NCBI RefSeq assembly: GCF_009745985.1
Contig: NZ_WFIX01000190.1
Coordinates: 1 to 64,000, forward strand
Source: Microbacterium karelineae
GTDB taxonomy: Bacteria > Actinomycetota > Actinomycetes > Actinomycetales > Microbacteriaceae
Length of the DNA stretch: 64,000 nt
Direction of reading: 5' to 3'
Made by a program: the position numbers and the translations under genes. The notes beneath the pieces were generated by a model. It was not told where the DNA came from. It did no database searches and worked only from the letters and a program-made list of their open reading frames with translations. Each line of letters opens with the position of its first letter. The stretch's first letter is position 1. Below, piece by piece: positions 25,747 through 35,094 of this stretch.

Positions 25747-28227
25747 TCAGCTCCTCCCGTCGCCGGATCCGTCCGGCGCCTCCGCGCGCGAGGCGAACTG
25801 GCTCCAGAGCCACTCGATCGTGCCGGGCAGGTCGAAGCTGTCCCTGTCGATCTCCCACTCGGCCTGGAGGCCGTCCGAGACCGCGAGGAGAACGCGCGCC
25901 ATCATCGAGGGGTCGACGTCGGCGGGGAACGTCCCGACATTCTGGCGCGCCTCGATGTCGCGCCGGATCGTCCCCGTGACGAGGACGTCGCGCCGGCGGA
26001 AGAACTCGTTCGCCGGGTGCTCGGGATCCGCCGCGGCCGCCTGGAGGCTGACGTACAGGTGCACGAGCCCCGGGACGTCGACGTTGTGGCGCGCAGTGCG
26101 GAGTGTCATGGGGTCGTCGCCGGGATCCACCGTGAGGTGGCGCCTGTTCACGACGTCGCGCTGCCGGAGCACCTCGACGAGCAGGTTCTCCTTCGTGCCG
26201 AAGTGATGGAGGAGGCCGGCCTGCGTCATCCCGGCCTCGGCCGCGATGTCGCGCAGGGAGGTCGCGCTGTATCCCTTCCGCTCGATCACATCGAGCGCCG
26301 TCTCGAGGATCGCAAGCCGGCTCTCCTTGCCCTGGGAGTAGGTCCGGCGCCCTGCTCGCCGCGCGACGGGGGCGCTCGGCTGCCCCGCCACGAACAGCGG
26401 GCGCACCGTGTCGCCGGGCACGTCGGGTCGCGACGGCACGACGGCGGCCGCCGTGCGCGGGATGTCGAACGGCAGCTCGCCCGCGGCCGGCACGCGCCCG
26501 GTGAGGACATCGAGGATCGCCGCGTCGGAGGCGCCGAAGTCCGCGACGACGGCCGCGCAGAACGGCAGGAGCGGCTCGAGGATGGCGGGGCGGTCGAGCC
26601 GCACGACCAGCACGACGGGGGCCTCGACGCTCAGCAGGCGCACGCGCTCCTCGAACGCGGGAGAGAACTCGAGCGAGCCCGCGTGGAAGCTCGCCTCGAG
26701 CATGTAGTCGTCGCGGGGCTCGTACGGCGCCTCCGTGCGGACGACGATCGCCTCGGCCTCGGCGGGATCGGCCGCCGAGCGCAGCCCCGCCGCCGTGACG
26801 GCGTCGGCGGAGATCTCGTCCGAGAACACCGCGATGCCGCGTCCGAGCGGGAGGGTCGGCGCGGACGGCCGACCGTTCTCGAGCACGACCATCGATCGCG
26901 ACTGCGCGTGGCGCCCCTTCTCGACGAACTCCGCGGAGCCGACGATCCGCTCGGCGGCGGCCTCGTCGACATACGGGTTCTCGAACAGCCCGAGCTGGAA
27001 CTTCACGCGGAGCAGGCGCCGCACGGATTCGTCGAGGCGCGACTCGTCGACGGCGCCGCGCTCGACGAGCGACACGATGTATCCCGGATCCTCCTCGCCG
27101 CCCAGCTGGTCGCAGCCGGCATCGAGGATCCGGTGCACGCGCTGCGACTCGTCGAGGTGCTCGACGCCCCACGCGCGCGGCGGGAGCGTCTTGTCGAGGA
27201 TCCGCGACTCGGTCACAAGGCCCCAGTCGGTGCAGACGACGCCGTCGTAGCCGAGGCGCTCCCGGAGCAGGCCCTGGATCATCTGCCGGTTGTACCCGAA
27301 GCCGACCTCCTCGATCGGCTCGCCGTCGAGCGTGAGCCCCATCGGGATCCCGTACGCGGGCATGATGGCGGGCACGCCGCGCTCGATGACGCGGCGGAAG
27401 GGCTCGAGGTGCTCCTCGAAGCGTCCGCCGAGGTAGTCGTGCTCCCGGCCGTACGGAAAGTGGGAGTCCTCGCCGTCGCGCTGCGGCCCGCCGCCCGGGA
27501 AGTGCTTGGCCATGCACTCGATGCTGTTCGCGGTCAGTTCCCCGCCGCCCTCGAAACCGTCGATGTAGGCGAGCCCGAGGCGTCCCACGAGCTCGGCGTT
27601 CTGCCCGAAGGTGCTGTACTGACGCGCCCACCGCGGCTCGGTCGCGAGGTCGAGCGTCGGATGCAGCGCCGTGCGGATCCCGACGGCGAGGTACTCCTGG
27701 CGGGCGATGTCCGCGAACTCGCGCACCGCCTCCTCATCGGCGAGGGCGCCGAGGCCGAGCGGCTCGGGCCACGCGGAGAGATGCTCGGCCTGGAACGACG
27801 CGCCCCAGTTCTCGGTGAACGAATGGCGCGGATCCGTCGAGATCGTCACGGGGATCCCATGAGGCGACTGCTCGGCGACGCGCTGCACGCTGTTCGTCCA
27901 CCGCGCCATGGTGGCCGGGTCGGGGATCCGATGCACGTTGAGGTGCGTCACGGCGCGCTCCTCGACGAGTTCCCGGGCGGACGGCCGTCGGTCGGTCATC
28001 GGGGGCCCGTCGATGTCGCCGTCGGTTGTGACGGCGACGACCGACTGCACCATGAGCCCCGCCTTCTCGTGCAGGCTCAGGCGCGCCAGCAGGTCCTCGA
28101 CGCGCTCCTCGACCGGGCGCCGCGGGTCCTCATACGGATCCATGACGCCGTTGCCGTTCAGGTCGCGGAAAGGCGTCCCGTCGGAATGGCGCGCGGTCGC
28201 GATCGTCACGGGAGTCGTCATCGTCAC
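25747..28227 (-). CDS. GH3 glycosidase fused to a TetR-family regulator
   Basis: 826 aa in one uninterrupted frame, no signal peptide. Residues 1-~615 are a glycoside hydrolase family 3 protein: DLNGNGVMDPYEDP near the start, KHFPGGG at 241-247, and the nucleophile Asp334 in GVVCTDWG, followed by the second domain ending near VRPLF, where free-standing GH3 enzymes usually go on to a GHGLSY-type segment. Residues ~636-826 are a complete TetR protein: SRLAILETALDVIERKGYSA then the HTH TSLRDIAAEAGMTQAGLLHHF and a ~135-residue ligand domain. It is coupled to the ABC ATPase upstream (GTGA) and gentisate dioxygenase downstream (2 bp). Expected role: hydrolyse an imported aryl beta-glycoside and report on it. 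Both halves look intact. Confidence 0.88.
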   Translation of the reverse strand: MTMTTPVTIATARHSDGTPFRDLNGNGVMDPYEDPRRPVEERVEDLLARLSLHEKAGLMVQSVVAVTTDGDIDGPPMTDRRPSARELVEERAVTHLNVHRIPDPATMARWTNSVQRVAEQSPHGIPVTISTDPRHSFTENWGASFQAEHLSAWPEPLGLGALADEEAVREFADIARQEYLAVGIRTALHPTLDLATEPRWARQYSTFGQNAELVGRLGLAYIDGFEGGGELTANSIECMAKHFPGGGPQRDGEDSHFPYGREHDYLGGRFEEHLEPFRRVIERGVPAIMPAYGIPMGLTLDGEPIEEVGFGYNRQMIQGLLRERLGYDGVVCTDWGLVTESRILDKTLPPRAWGVEHLDESQRVHRILDAGCDQLGGEEDPGYIVSLVERGAVDESRLDESVRRLLRVKFQLGLFENPYVDEAAAERIVGSAEFVEKGRHAQSRSMVVLENGRPSAPTLPLGRGIAVFSDEISADAVTAAGLRSAADPAEAEAIVVRTEAPYEPRDDYMLEASFHAGSLEFSPAFEERVRLLSVEAPVVLVVRLDRPAILEPLLPFCAAVVADFGASDAAILDVLTGRVPAAGELPFDIPRTAAAVVPSRPDVPGDTVRPLFVAGQPSAPVARRAGRRTYSQGKESRLAILETALDVIERKGYSATSLRDIAAEAGMTQAGLLHHFGTKENLLVEVLRQRDVVNRRHLTVDPGDDPMTLRTARHNVDVPGLVHLYVSLQAAAADPEHPANEFFRRRDVLVTGTIRRDIEARQNVGTFPADVDPSMMARVLLAVSDGLQAEWEIDRDSFDLPGTIEWLWSQFASRAEAPDGSGDGRS

Positions 28228-29060
28228 TTCTCTCCTTCGGCGGCGAGCTGACGGCGCCGCTCTCGGCGCGCCCTCTGCTCCGCGACATCGGCCACGGGTG
28301 CCGACATGAACAGTCTCTGCGTGTAGGGGTGCTCTGGTCGCGCCGTGACCTGGTCGACGTCGCCCTGCTCCACGATGTCACCACGGTAGAGGACCGTGAC
28401 GCGGTGGCTGATGTGCCGCACGACGCCGAGGTCGTGCGAGACGAACAGGTACGCCGCGCCGGTGTCCTCCTGCAGCTCGACGAGCAGGTCGAGCACGCGC
28501 GCCTGGGTCGTGAGATCGAGCGCCGAGACGGGCTCGTCGCAGATGATGAGCCGCGGGCCGAGGGCGATCGCGCGCGCGATCGCTATGCGCTGCCGCTGCC
28601 CGCCCGAGAACTCGCGCGGGAGGCGCGACGAGGCGTCGGAGGGGAGGTGCACGCGATCGAGGAGCTCGCGCACGCGCCCGTAGGCATCGTTCCGCGTCCA
28701 CCCCTGGATGAGCAGCGGCTCGGCGAGGATGTCGGCGATCGTCATCGACGGGTTCAGGGAGGTGTAGGGATCCTGGAACACCACCTGGATGTCCTTCGCG
28801 AGCTCGCGCCGCTCGCGTGCCGGGAGCCGCGTGATGTCGCGGCCGTCGAACGTGATCCGGCCGGCGCTCGCGGGCACGAGGCCGAGGATCGCGCGCCCGA
28901 TCGTCGTCTTCCCCGATCCCGATTCCCCGACGAGCCCGACGGTCTCGCCTGGACGGATGTCGAGTGAGACGCCGTCGAGCGCCTGGAATCGCTTCCCTCC
29001 GCGCCCCGTGAAGACGACCTCGAGGTCGTCGACCCTCAGAAGCGGTCCGATGTCGCTCAT
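28224..29060 (-). CDS. Dpp/Opp-type ABC transporter ATP-binding protein (DppF-like)
   Basis: 278 aa. Walker A GESGSGKTTIGR, signature REFSGGQRQRIAIARA, Walker B RLIICDEPVSALD, and the family C-terminal EHPYTQRLF segment. Powers uptake with the ATPase half of the fused gene upstream. Starts by ATGA overlap with that gene (ATG 29060); a longer open frame to 29705 is an artefact. Its stop overlaps the GH3-TetR start, directly linking importer and glycosidase. Confidence 0.92.
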   Translation of the reverse strand: MSDIGPLLRVDDLEVVFTGRGGKRFQALDGVSLDIRPGETVGLVGESGSGKTTIGRAILGLVPASAGRITFDGRDITRLPARERRELAKDIQVVFQDPYTSLNPSMTIADILAEPLLIQGWTRNDAYGRVRELLDRVHLPSDASSRLPREFSGGQRQRIAIARAIALGPRLIICDEPVSALDLTTQARVLDLLVELQEDTGAAYLFVSHDLGVVRHISHRVTVLYRGDIVEQGDVDQVTARPEHPYTQRLFMSAPVADVAEQRARRERRRQLAAEGEK

Positions 29061-30811
29061 CGCGCTCCTCCTTCCGAGGCGCCGCGGTAGACGCGCACGT
29101 CTCCGCCGTCCTCGAGCATCGATTCGAGGAGGGTCTGGGTGTAGGCCTCCTGCGGCCGCTCGAGGATGTCCTCGACGCGGCCCGTCTCGACGATGCGGCC
29201 GGACTGCATCACGGCGACCCTGTCGCAGATGTCGGCGACGACGCCGAAGTTGTGGGTGACGAGGAGAACGCCCATGCCCGTCTCCTCGCGCAGGTCGCGG
29301 AGCAGGTCGAGCACCTCGGCCTGCACCGTCACGTCGAGGGCCGTCGTGGGCTCGTCGGCGATGAGGAGCCGGGGCCGTCCCGCCACGGCGCCGGCGATGA
29401 GCACCCGCTGCGCCATGCCGCCCGAGATCTCGTGCGGGTAGGCGCGGAAGGTAGCCCCTGGATCCGGGATGCCGACGCGTTCGAGCAGCTCGAGCGCGCG
29501 CTCCCTCGCTGCGTGCTTCGACATGCCGAGCGCCCTGCGCAGCGGCTCCGTGAGCTGGTGGCCGATGCGGTAGGCCGGATCGAGGTTGCTGAGCGGCTCC
29601 TGCGGCACATAGGAGATCCCCGCGCCGCGCAGTCGCCGGCGGCGGCGCGGGTCGAGGCCTGTGACCTCCGCCCCCTCGAACTCGATCGAGCCGCGCGAGA
29701 CCCATCCGCCTTCTGGGAGGAGCCCGAGCACGGAGAAGGCCGTCTGGGACTTGCCGGAGCCGGATTCGCCGACGAGCCCGAGCACCTCTCCCGGTGCCAC
29801 GTCGAGGCTGACGTGGTGGACGACGGGATTCTGCGCATCGCCCGTTCCGTAGCTGACCTCGAGGTCGCGCACGGAGAGGAGGGGCGACCGGCTGTCGTCC
29901 GCCGCGATCTCCGCGGGCGCCGTGCGGCCGGTGCGGGTGGCGGAGCCGGAGCCGCGATCTTCGAGGGCGTCGCGCATCGCATTGCCCAGGAGGATGAGGG
30001 CCATGGTCGTGAGGCCGATCGCTACGCTCGGCCAGAGAACGAGCGACGGGTTGACGAAGATGCGGCGGAAGCCCTCGTTGAGCATGCTGCCCCAGGATGG
30101 CACCGAGCTGTCGGAGAGCCCGAGGAACTCGAGACCCGCCTGGATCGCGATGGCGATGCTCGCGAGGCGCGCGGTCTGGATGATGACGGGGGCGCGTACG
30201 ACGGTGAGGACGTGCCGCCCGATGATGCGCGCGTCGCCGAGGCCCGACACCCTGGCGGCGTCGACGTAGAGCTCCCCGCGCACCGACTGCACGGCCGCGC
30301 GCACGATGCGGAACACGGCGGGTGAGAGCAGGATGCCGAACACAGCCATCGCGATCCAGATGGAGGGGCCGACGACAGCGCGCACCGCGAGGAGGACGAC
30401 GATGCCGGGCAGCGCCATGTTGAGGTTCGTGAACCAGTTCGCGACGGCGTCGAACCAGCCGCCGTAGTAGCCGGCGATGAGGCCGGTCGGCAACCCCACG
30501 ACGAGGGCGACGACGAGGGCGAGCGCGGCGCCCGCGAGGTTGATCTGCGCGCCCCAGAGGAGGCGGCTCAGGACGTCGCGCCCCGACGAGTCGGTGCCGA
30601 GCAGGTGCTCTGCGCTCGAGGGGAGGAGGGCGTCGCGGAGGTTCGCCGTGCCGGGTGCCGGCAGGCCCAGGAACGGCGCCGAGAGCGCCGCGAGGACGAT
30701 GAGGACGAGCACGACGGCCGCGATGACGCCGAGCGGGTTGCGGAGGAATCGGCCGATCACGCCCTCGCGGCGCGTGCGCGCGGCCGTGATCAGGGTCGTT
30801 GTCTGGCTCAT
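29057..30811 (-). CDS. ABC permease-ATPase fusion (DppC + DppD)
   Basis: 584 aa. Residues 1-~285 are a DppC permease: an N-terminal helix, LLGTDSSGRDVLSRLLWGAQ, five further membrane helices and the EAA-loop region ARVSGLGDARIIGRHVL. Residues ~305-584 are a DppD ATPase: GESGSGKSQTAF, PHEISGGMAQRVLIAGA, LLIADEPTTALD. Such fusions occur in actinobacterial peptide/glycoside importers. ATG at 30811 overlaps the DppB stop as ATGA. The second ABC locus at 49786-51627 has the same fusion. Confidence 0.9.
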   Translation of the reverse strand: MSQTTTLITAARTRREGVIGRFLRNPLGVIAAVVLVLIVLAALSAPFLGLPAPGTANLRDALLPSSAEHLLGTDSSGRDVLSRLLWGAQINLAGAALALVVALVVGLPTGLIAGYYGGWFDAVANWFTNLNMALPGIVVLLAVRAVVGPSIWIAMAVFGILLSPAVFRIVRAAVQSVRGELYVDAARVSGLGDARIIGRHVLTVVRAPVIIQTARLASIAIAIQAGLEFLGLSDSSVPSWGSMLNEGFRRIFVNPSLVLWPSVAIGLTTMALILLGNAMRDALEDRGSGSATRTGRTAPAEIAADDSRSPLLSVRDLEVSYGTGDAQNPVVHHVSLDVAPGEVLGLVGESGSGKSQTAFSVLGLLPEGGWVSRGSIEFEGAEVTGLDPRRRRRLRGAGISYVPQEPLSNLDPAYRIGHQLTEPLRRALGMSKHAARERALELLERVGIPDPGATFRAYPHEISGGMAQRVLIAGAVAGRPRLLIADEPTTALDVTVQAEVLDLLRDLREETGMGVLLVTHNFGVVADICDRVAVMQSGRIVETGRVEDILERPQEAYTQTLLESMLEDGGDVRVYRGASEGGAR

Positions 30812-31746
30812 GAGAGGCGCACCTTGGGATTCAGCGCGGCGACCGCGAGGTCGACCAGCAGGTTGACGATGACGACGATGACGACGTACGCGGTCACGGT
30901 GCCGAGCACGACGTGCACGTCCGTGCGGGCGGACGCCTCGACAGCAAGGCTTCCGAGGCCGGGCAGAGCGAAGATCTGCTCGATCACGACGGCGCCGCCG
31001 AGGATCCCGACGACCTGGACGGCCAGCGCCGTGAGGCCGGTCGTCGATGCATTGCGGAGCACGTGCGCGAGGACGATGCGGGTCTCGGAGAGGCCGCGGC
31101 TGCGCAGCGTGCGGACGAAGTCCTGCCGGAGCATCGCGATCATCGAGCTGCGCACCTGCTGGGCGACGCCGGCGACGGCGACGACCGTCAGCGCGATGAC
31201 GGGCATCGTGAGGCTGCGCGCCCACGCGGCGGGATCGGTCGCGAACGCGGTGTATCCGGTCGCGGGCAGCACGCCGAGCTGGATGGCGAGCACCGTGACG
31301 AGGAACAGGGCGATGATGAACGCGGGCAGCGCGTCGCCGAGCGTCGAGACGAACTGGAGGGCGCGGTCGATCCATCCGCGCCTGACGGCCGCAACCACGC
31401 CCACCGCGAATCCGAGGATGCCGCTGAGCGCCGTCACGAGGACCACGAGCGCGACGGTCACGGGCGTGCGGACGATGAGCGCCGCCCAGACGGACTGCGT
31501 CGTGAACAGCGACTCGCCCAGGTCGCCCGACACGGCGCCGACGAGCCATTGCACGTACTGCACGACGAGCGGCTGATCGAAGCCGAGCTCCGCGTTGAGC
31601 TCGGCGGCCTGCGCGGCGGACGCGTTCTCACCGAGGACGTTGAACGCGATGTCGCCGAAGGCGGGCGACAGCATGAGGAAGACGATGAGCGACGCGCCGA
31701 ACACGAGCGACACGGCCGACGCGAGGCGTTTCACGAGAAAGCGCAT
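30808..31746 (-). CDS. ABC transporter permease (DppB-like)
   Basis: 312 aa, six membrane segments. Starts MRFLVKRLASAVSLVFGASL like all DppB permeases; the periplasmic loop and EAA motif (FVRTLRSRGLSETRIVLAHVLRN) are conserved. Partner of the DppC domain in the next gene. ATG 31746 lies 51 bp after the binding-protein stop. Dpp-family importers in actinobacteria carry oligosaccharides and glycosides as well as peptides; operon context favours a glycoside here. Confidence 0.9.
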   Translation of the reverse strand: MRFLVKRLASAVSLVFGASLIVFLMLSPAFGDIAFNVLGENASAAQAAELNAELGFDQPLVVQYVQWLVGAVSGDLGESLFTTQSVWAALIVRTPVTVALVVLVTALSGILGFAVGVVAAVRRGWIDRALQFVSTLGDALPAFIIALFLVTVLAIQLGVLPATGYTAFATDPAAWARSLTMPVIALTVVAVAGVAQQVRSSMIAMLRQDFVRTLRSRGLSETRIVLAHVLRNASTTGLTALAVQVVGILGGAVVIEQIFALPGLGSLAVEASARTDVHVVLGTVTAYVVIVVIVNLLVDLAVAALNPKVRLS

Positions 31747-31797
31747 GAGGGTTCTCCGGACGGGGCGGTGGGACGTAGCGCGCCCCACCGCCCGGGA

Positions 31798-33333
31798 TCA
31801 GTTGCCGCTCGGGGCGTAGTTGTAGATCGACGGCACGGCCTGACGCACCTGCACCTCGACGTCGACCGCGTCGGTCCAGTAGACGAACGTGCCCGGCCGC
31901 ATGACGGGCGCGAACCACACGTTGTCGACGATCCACGTGTTGATCTCGCGCGCGATCTGCGCCTGATCGGCCTCGTCCGCGCCCGGGTAGGCGTCGATGA
32001 GCGCCTGCAGTTCGGGATCGCTGGACCCGAGCGAGTTCCACGCGGCATCCTCCGCGAAGAGGAACTTCACGGTCCCCCAGTCGGAGCGCTGGGCGAGGGT
32101 CATGAACGCCACCGGGAACTCACCGCTGAGCATCGACGGGATCGCCTCGCCGGGGCCCCACTGGTGACGCGTGACGGTGACGCCGATGTCCTCCCAGTTC
32201 TGAATGATCGAGTCGTAGATCACCGGCTCGAACACCGAAGAGGTCGGCAGCGTGATCTCGAGGTCGCTCGCGCCGGCGTCGGCGAGCAGCTGCTCCGCCC
32301 GCTCGGGGTCGTAGGCGTAGGCACCATCGAGGTCTTCGTCGTAGGCCTCGGTCTCGGGCGCGTAGACCTGTGAGGTCGCATCTCCGAGCCCCTCCCACCC
32401 GACATCGACGAGTGCCTCGCTGTCGATCGCGATCGCGAGCGCCTCGCGCACGCGGGGATCCCCGAACTCGGGCTGCAGCTCGCCCGTGCGGTCGAAGAAG
32501 ATGAGCCCTCCCCAGTTCACCGAGAAGCCCTCCTCGCTGTGGAGGCCCGCGGCATCCGCCTGCAGCGCCGACGCGGCGCGGTTGAGCGAGGCGACATCGA
32601 TCTGACCGGAGGTGAGCGCGTTGAGTCGGGCGGTCTCGTCGACGAGCACCTTGTACTCGACCTCGTCGTACGGGAGCTCCTCGCCCCAGTAGTCCTCCGT
32701 GCGCGTATAGGTGATCGTGGAGCCGACGACCGAGTTCGCCTCGTCGAGAACGTAGGGACCCGTCCCGACGGGCACGGTGTCGATGGATCCATCCGAGATC
32801 GCGTCCGGGCTGCCGATGTACCCACCGGCATTCGCGATGCTGTCCGGGAGATCGGGGTCCGGCGATGAGAGATGCAGAACGACCTCGTGATCACCGGTGA
32901 CCTCGACGCTCTCGACCGCTGCGAGGTTGGCGAGCATCGGGCCGTTGGCCGTCTGGAAGTGTTCGATGTTCGCCTTGACGGCCTCGGCATCGAACGGGGT
33001 GCCATCGCTGAAGGTCACGTCGTCGCGCAGCTCGAGCGTGAGCGAGAGCCCGTCGTCGCTCGTCGTCCAGTCGGTCGCGAGCATGGGGCTGAGCTCGCCG
33101 TTCGGCTCACGCTTGATGAGCGTGTCGTAGACGGCCTGGTAGATCGGCGCGAGGTGCCCCTCGTTCGCCTGCGCGGGATCCCAGCTCGTCGGCTCCTGGA
33201 GCGAGCCGACGACGAGGCGCTGCGGCCCGGCGTCGCCGCCGGGCGAGTCGCCGGCCCCCGCGCTGCACGAGGCGAGCACGAGCGCGGCGGCCGCGGCCGC
33301 GCCGGCCGCGGAGAGAGTTCGGGTGAGTGCCAT
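31798..33333 (-). CDS. ABC substrate-binding lipoprotein (SBP family 5)
   Basis: 511 aa. Signal peptide with lipobox LVLASC places the mature Cys near residue 27, so it is anchored outside the membrane. Family 5 marks: WDPAQANEGHLAPIYQAVYDTL and LRDDVTFSDGTPFDAEAVKANIEHF. First gene of the importer/GH3-TetR/gentisate operon; the operator at 33398-33416 is 65 bp upstream. ATG 33333 preferred because it begins the signal peptide. Binds the unknown glycoside. Confidence 0.9.
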   Translation of the reverse strand: MALTRTLSAAGAAAAAALVLASCSAGAGDSPGGDAGPQRLVVGSLQEPTSWDPAQANEGHLAPIYQAVYDTLIKREPNGELSPMLATDWTTSDDGLSLTLELRDDVTFSDGTPFDAEAVKANIEHFQTANGPMLANLAAVESVEVTGDHEVVLHLSSPDPDLPDSIANAGGYIGSPDAISDGSIDTVPVGTGPYVLDEANSVVGSTITYTRTEDYWGEELPYDEVEYKVLVDETARLNALTSGQIDVASLNRAASALQADAAGLHSEEGFSVNWGGLIFFDRTGELQPEFGDPRVREALAIAIDSEALVDVGWEGLGDATSQVYAPETEAYDEDLDGAYAYDPERAEQLLADAGASDLEITLPTSSVFEPVIYDSIIQNWEDIGVTVTRHQWGPGEAIPSMLSGEFPVAFMTLAQRSDWGTVKFLFAEDAAWNSLGSSDPELQALIDAYPGADEADQAQIAREINTWIVDNVWFAPVMRPGTFVYWTDAVDVEVQVRQAVPSIYNYAPSGN

Positions 33334-33397
33334 GGCGTCTCCTGACGTCGTTGTGTGGAGGCGAGTCCGACCCTGCATCGCGATCGGGTGTGTGCAA

Positions 33398-33416
33398 CAC
33401 TAAATGGTGTTCAGTG
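33398..33416. promoter_or_regulatory. Operator in the divergent ABC/sulfatase promoter
   Basis: Pseudo-palindrome CACTAAATGGTGTTCAGTG: arms CACTnAA and TTnAGTG around 5 nt, between the ABC operon (start 33333, minus) and the sulfatase pair (start 33451, plus). A 19-bp dyad is a typical TetR-family size, so the TetR half of the GH3 fusion is the best candidate binder. Inferred. Confidence 0.6.
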
Positions 33417-33450
33417 GTTTTGCAACGGCGCAGAATGGAGACGGCACATC

Positions 33451-35094
33451 ATGGCGACGTCGCCCAACATCGTGTGGATCTCGACGCACGACATCAATCC
33501 GCACCTCGGTGCATACGAGGGGCTCTGGCCGGACGCCGACCAGCCCTCCACTCCGCGCCTCGACGCGCTCGCGCAGGAAGGCGTGCGCTTCGACCAGGCC
33601 TTCGCCGCGGCGCCGGTGTGCGCGCCGGCGCGGTCGGCCATCATGACGGGCTGCTATCCGATCTCGATCGGCACGATGCACATGCGCACCAAGGCCGTCC
33701 CGCCCGACGATGTCCACCTCGTGAGCGAGAGCTTCCGCGAGGCCGGCTACTACGCGACCAACAACTGGTTCACCGACTTCCAGGTCGAGACGCCTCCCAC
33801 GGCGTTCGACGAGTGCTCGCCCACAGCCCACTGGCGCGATCGCCCGGAAGGCGCCCCCTTCTTCGCGTCGTTCCACAGCCTGATCACCCACGAATCGCGC
33901 ATCTACGGGGACGACGCGTACGCGGCCGAGACCGCGGCCCTCCCGGATGACGAGCGGGTCGATCCCGATCAGGCGAGCTTCCCGCCGTACCACCCGGATA
34001 CGGAGCCCTTCCGCCGCGCGTGGGCGCGCTACTACGACCTCATCACCGCGATGGACGCGTGGGTCGGGCGGATCCTCGACGAGCTCGAGGCCGACGGCCT
34101 CACCGAGAGCACGCTCGTGGTGTTCTGGAGCGATCACGGCGCGAGCTTCCCGCGGGCGAAGCGCTGGGCGAACGAGGCAGGGCTGCGGGTCCCGCTCATC
34201 GCCCGCTGGCCGGGTCGCATCCCCGCCGGCGCGACGCGCGAGGAGGTCGTGATGACCATGGACCTCGCCCCCACGATGCTCGCCTCCGCAGGCCTCGAGG
34301 TCCCCGCGCACATGCACGGGACGCCGCTGTTCACCTCGGAAGGGCATGCCCTCCCCGCCGCGCCGTACGCGTTCGGCGCGCGCGACCGCATGGATGCGCA
34401 GGAGGACGCCGTCCGGACCGTGCGCGATGAGCGCTACCGCTACACGCTCAATCTGCATCCGGATCGATCGGGCATGCAGTACAACCACTACCCCGATCAC
34501 CTCGACACGTGGGGCGAGCTGCGCCGCCTCGTGCACGAGGAGGGTCAGCGGCTGTCGCTCGGTGAGGTGCCCGCGATCCTCACCGATCTGCAGCGCTCGA
34601 TCGTCGCCGTGCCGCGCCCGGAGGAGGAGCTGTTCGACCTCCGTGAGGATCCCCATGAGACGACGAACCTCGTGACCGATCCCGCCTACCGCGATGTCCG
34701 CGACCGGCTCCGCGCCGCGCTCGATGCATGGCGGGCGGAGCACGGCGACCTCGGCACGATGCCGGAGCGGGATCTGCTGGAGCGGTGGCGGCCGGGCGGC
34801 GATCCGCGGCACACCGCCGTACCGGAGGTCGCCGTCGCAGACGGCGTCCTCACCGCGACCTGCGCGACGGCGGGCGCCTCGATCGGGTGGACGACGGACC
34901 CGCCCGCCGACGAGCGCGAACGCACGGTGATCGAGGAGCAGAGCGGATCCCCGCGCCAGGACGGCCGCCGCTGGCGCCTCGTCGCGGGCCCCTTCGCCCC
35001 GCCGGCAGGATCCTCGATCTGGGTCGGCGCGTGGCGCCTCGGTCACGCCCCCAGCCCCGAGGTGCGACTGGAGATCACGGAGGCGGTTCGCTGA
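33451..35094 (+). CDS. Type I sulfatase (N-sulfoglucosamine sulfohydrolase-like)
   Basis: 547 aa, no signal peptide. Formylglycine motif C-A-P-A-R in VCAPARSAIMTGCYP (Cys57); metal residues in NIVWISTHDINPH and WSDHGASFP. The start resembles heparan N-sulfatase-type family members. The C-terminal ~100 residues (from about 450) form an extra beta-rich part unlike the catalytic domain. Divergent from the ABC operon and coupled to the next sulfatase by TGATG. Cytoplasmic location implies action on imported substrate; it also implies cytoplasmic maturation by an FGE encoded elsewhere. Confidence 0.87.
   Translation: MATSPNIVWISTHDINPHLGAYEGLWPDADQPSTPRLDALAQEGVRFDQAFAAAPVCAPARSAIMTGCYPISIGTMHMRTKAVPPDDVHLVSESFREAGYYATNNWFTDFQVETPPTAFDECSPTAHWRDRPEGAPFFASFHSLITHESRIYGDDAYAAETAALPDDERVDPDQASFPPYHPDTEPFRRAWARYYDLITAMDAWVGRILDELEADGLTESTLVVFWSDHGASFPRAKRWANEAGLRVPLIARWPGRIPAGATREEVVMTMDLAPTMLASAGLEVPAHMHGTPLFTSEGHALPAAPYAFGARDRMDAQEDAVRTVRDERYRYTLNLHPDRSGMQYNHYPDHLDTWGELRRLVHEEGQRLSLGEVPAILTDLQRSIVAVPRPEEELFDLREDPHETTNLVTDPAYRDVRDRLRAALDAWRAEHGDLGTMPERDLLERWRPGGDPRHTAVPEVAVADGVLTATCATAGASIGWTTDPPADERERTVIEEQSGSPRQDGRRWRLVAGPFAPPAGSSIWVGAWRLGHAPSPEVRLEITEAVR

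Noticed and set aside
26310-26420. GH3-TetR junction as two separate genes joined by a sequencing error
   Set aside because: The frame is continuous on both sides with normal codon bias and no stop in the linker, and the TetR part has no convincing start with a ribosome site (only a GTG within the linker). Kept as a fusion, with the doubt recorded in the finding.
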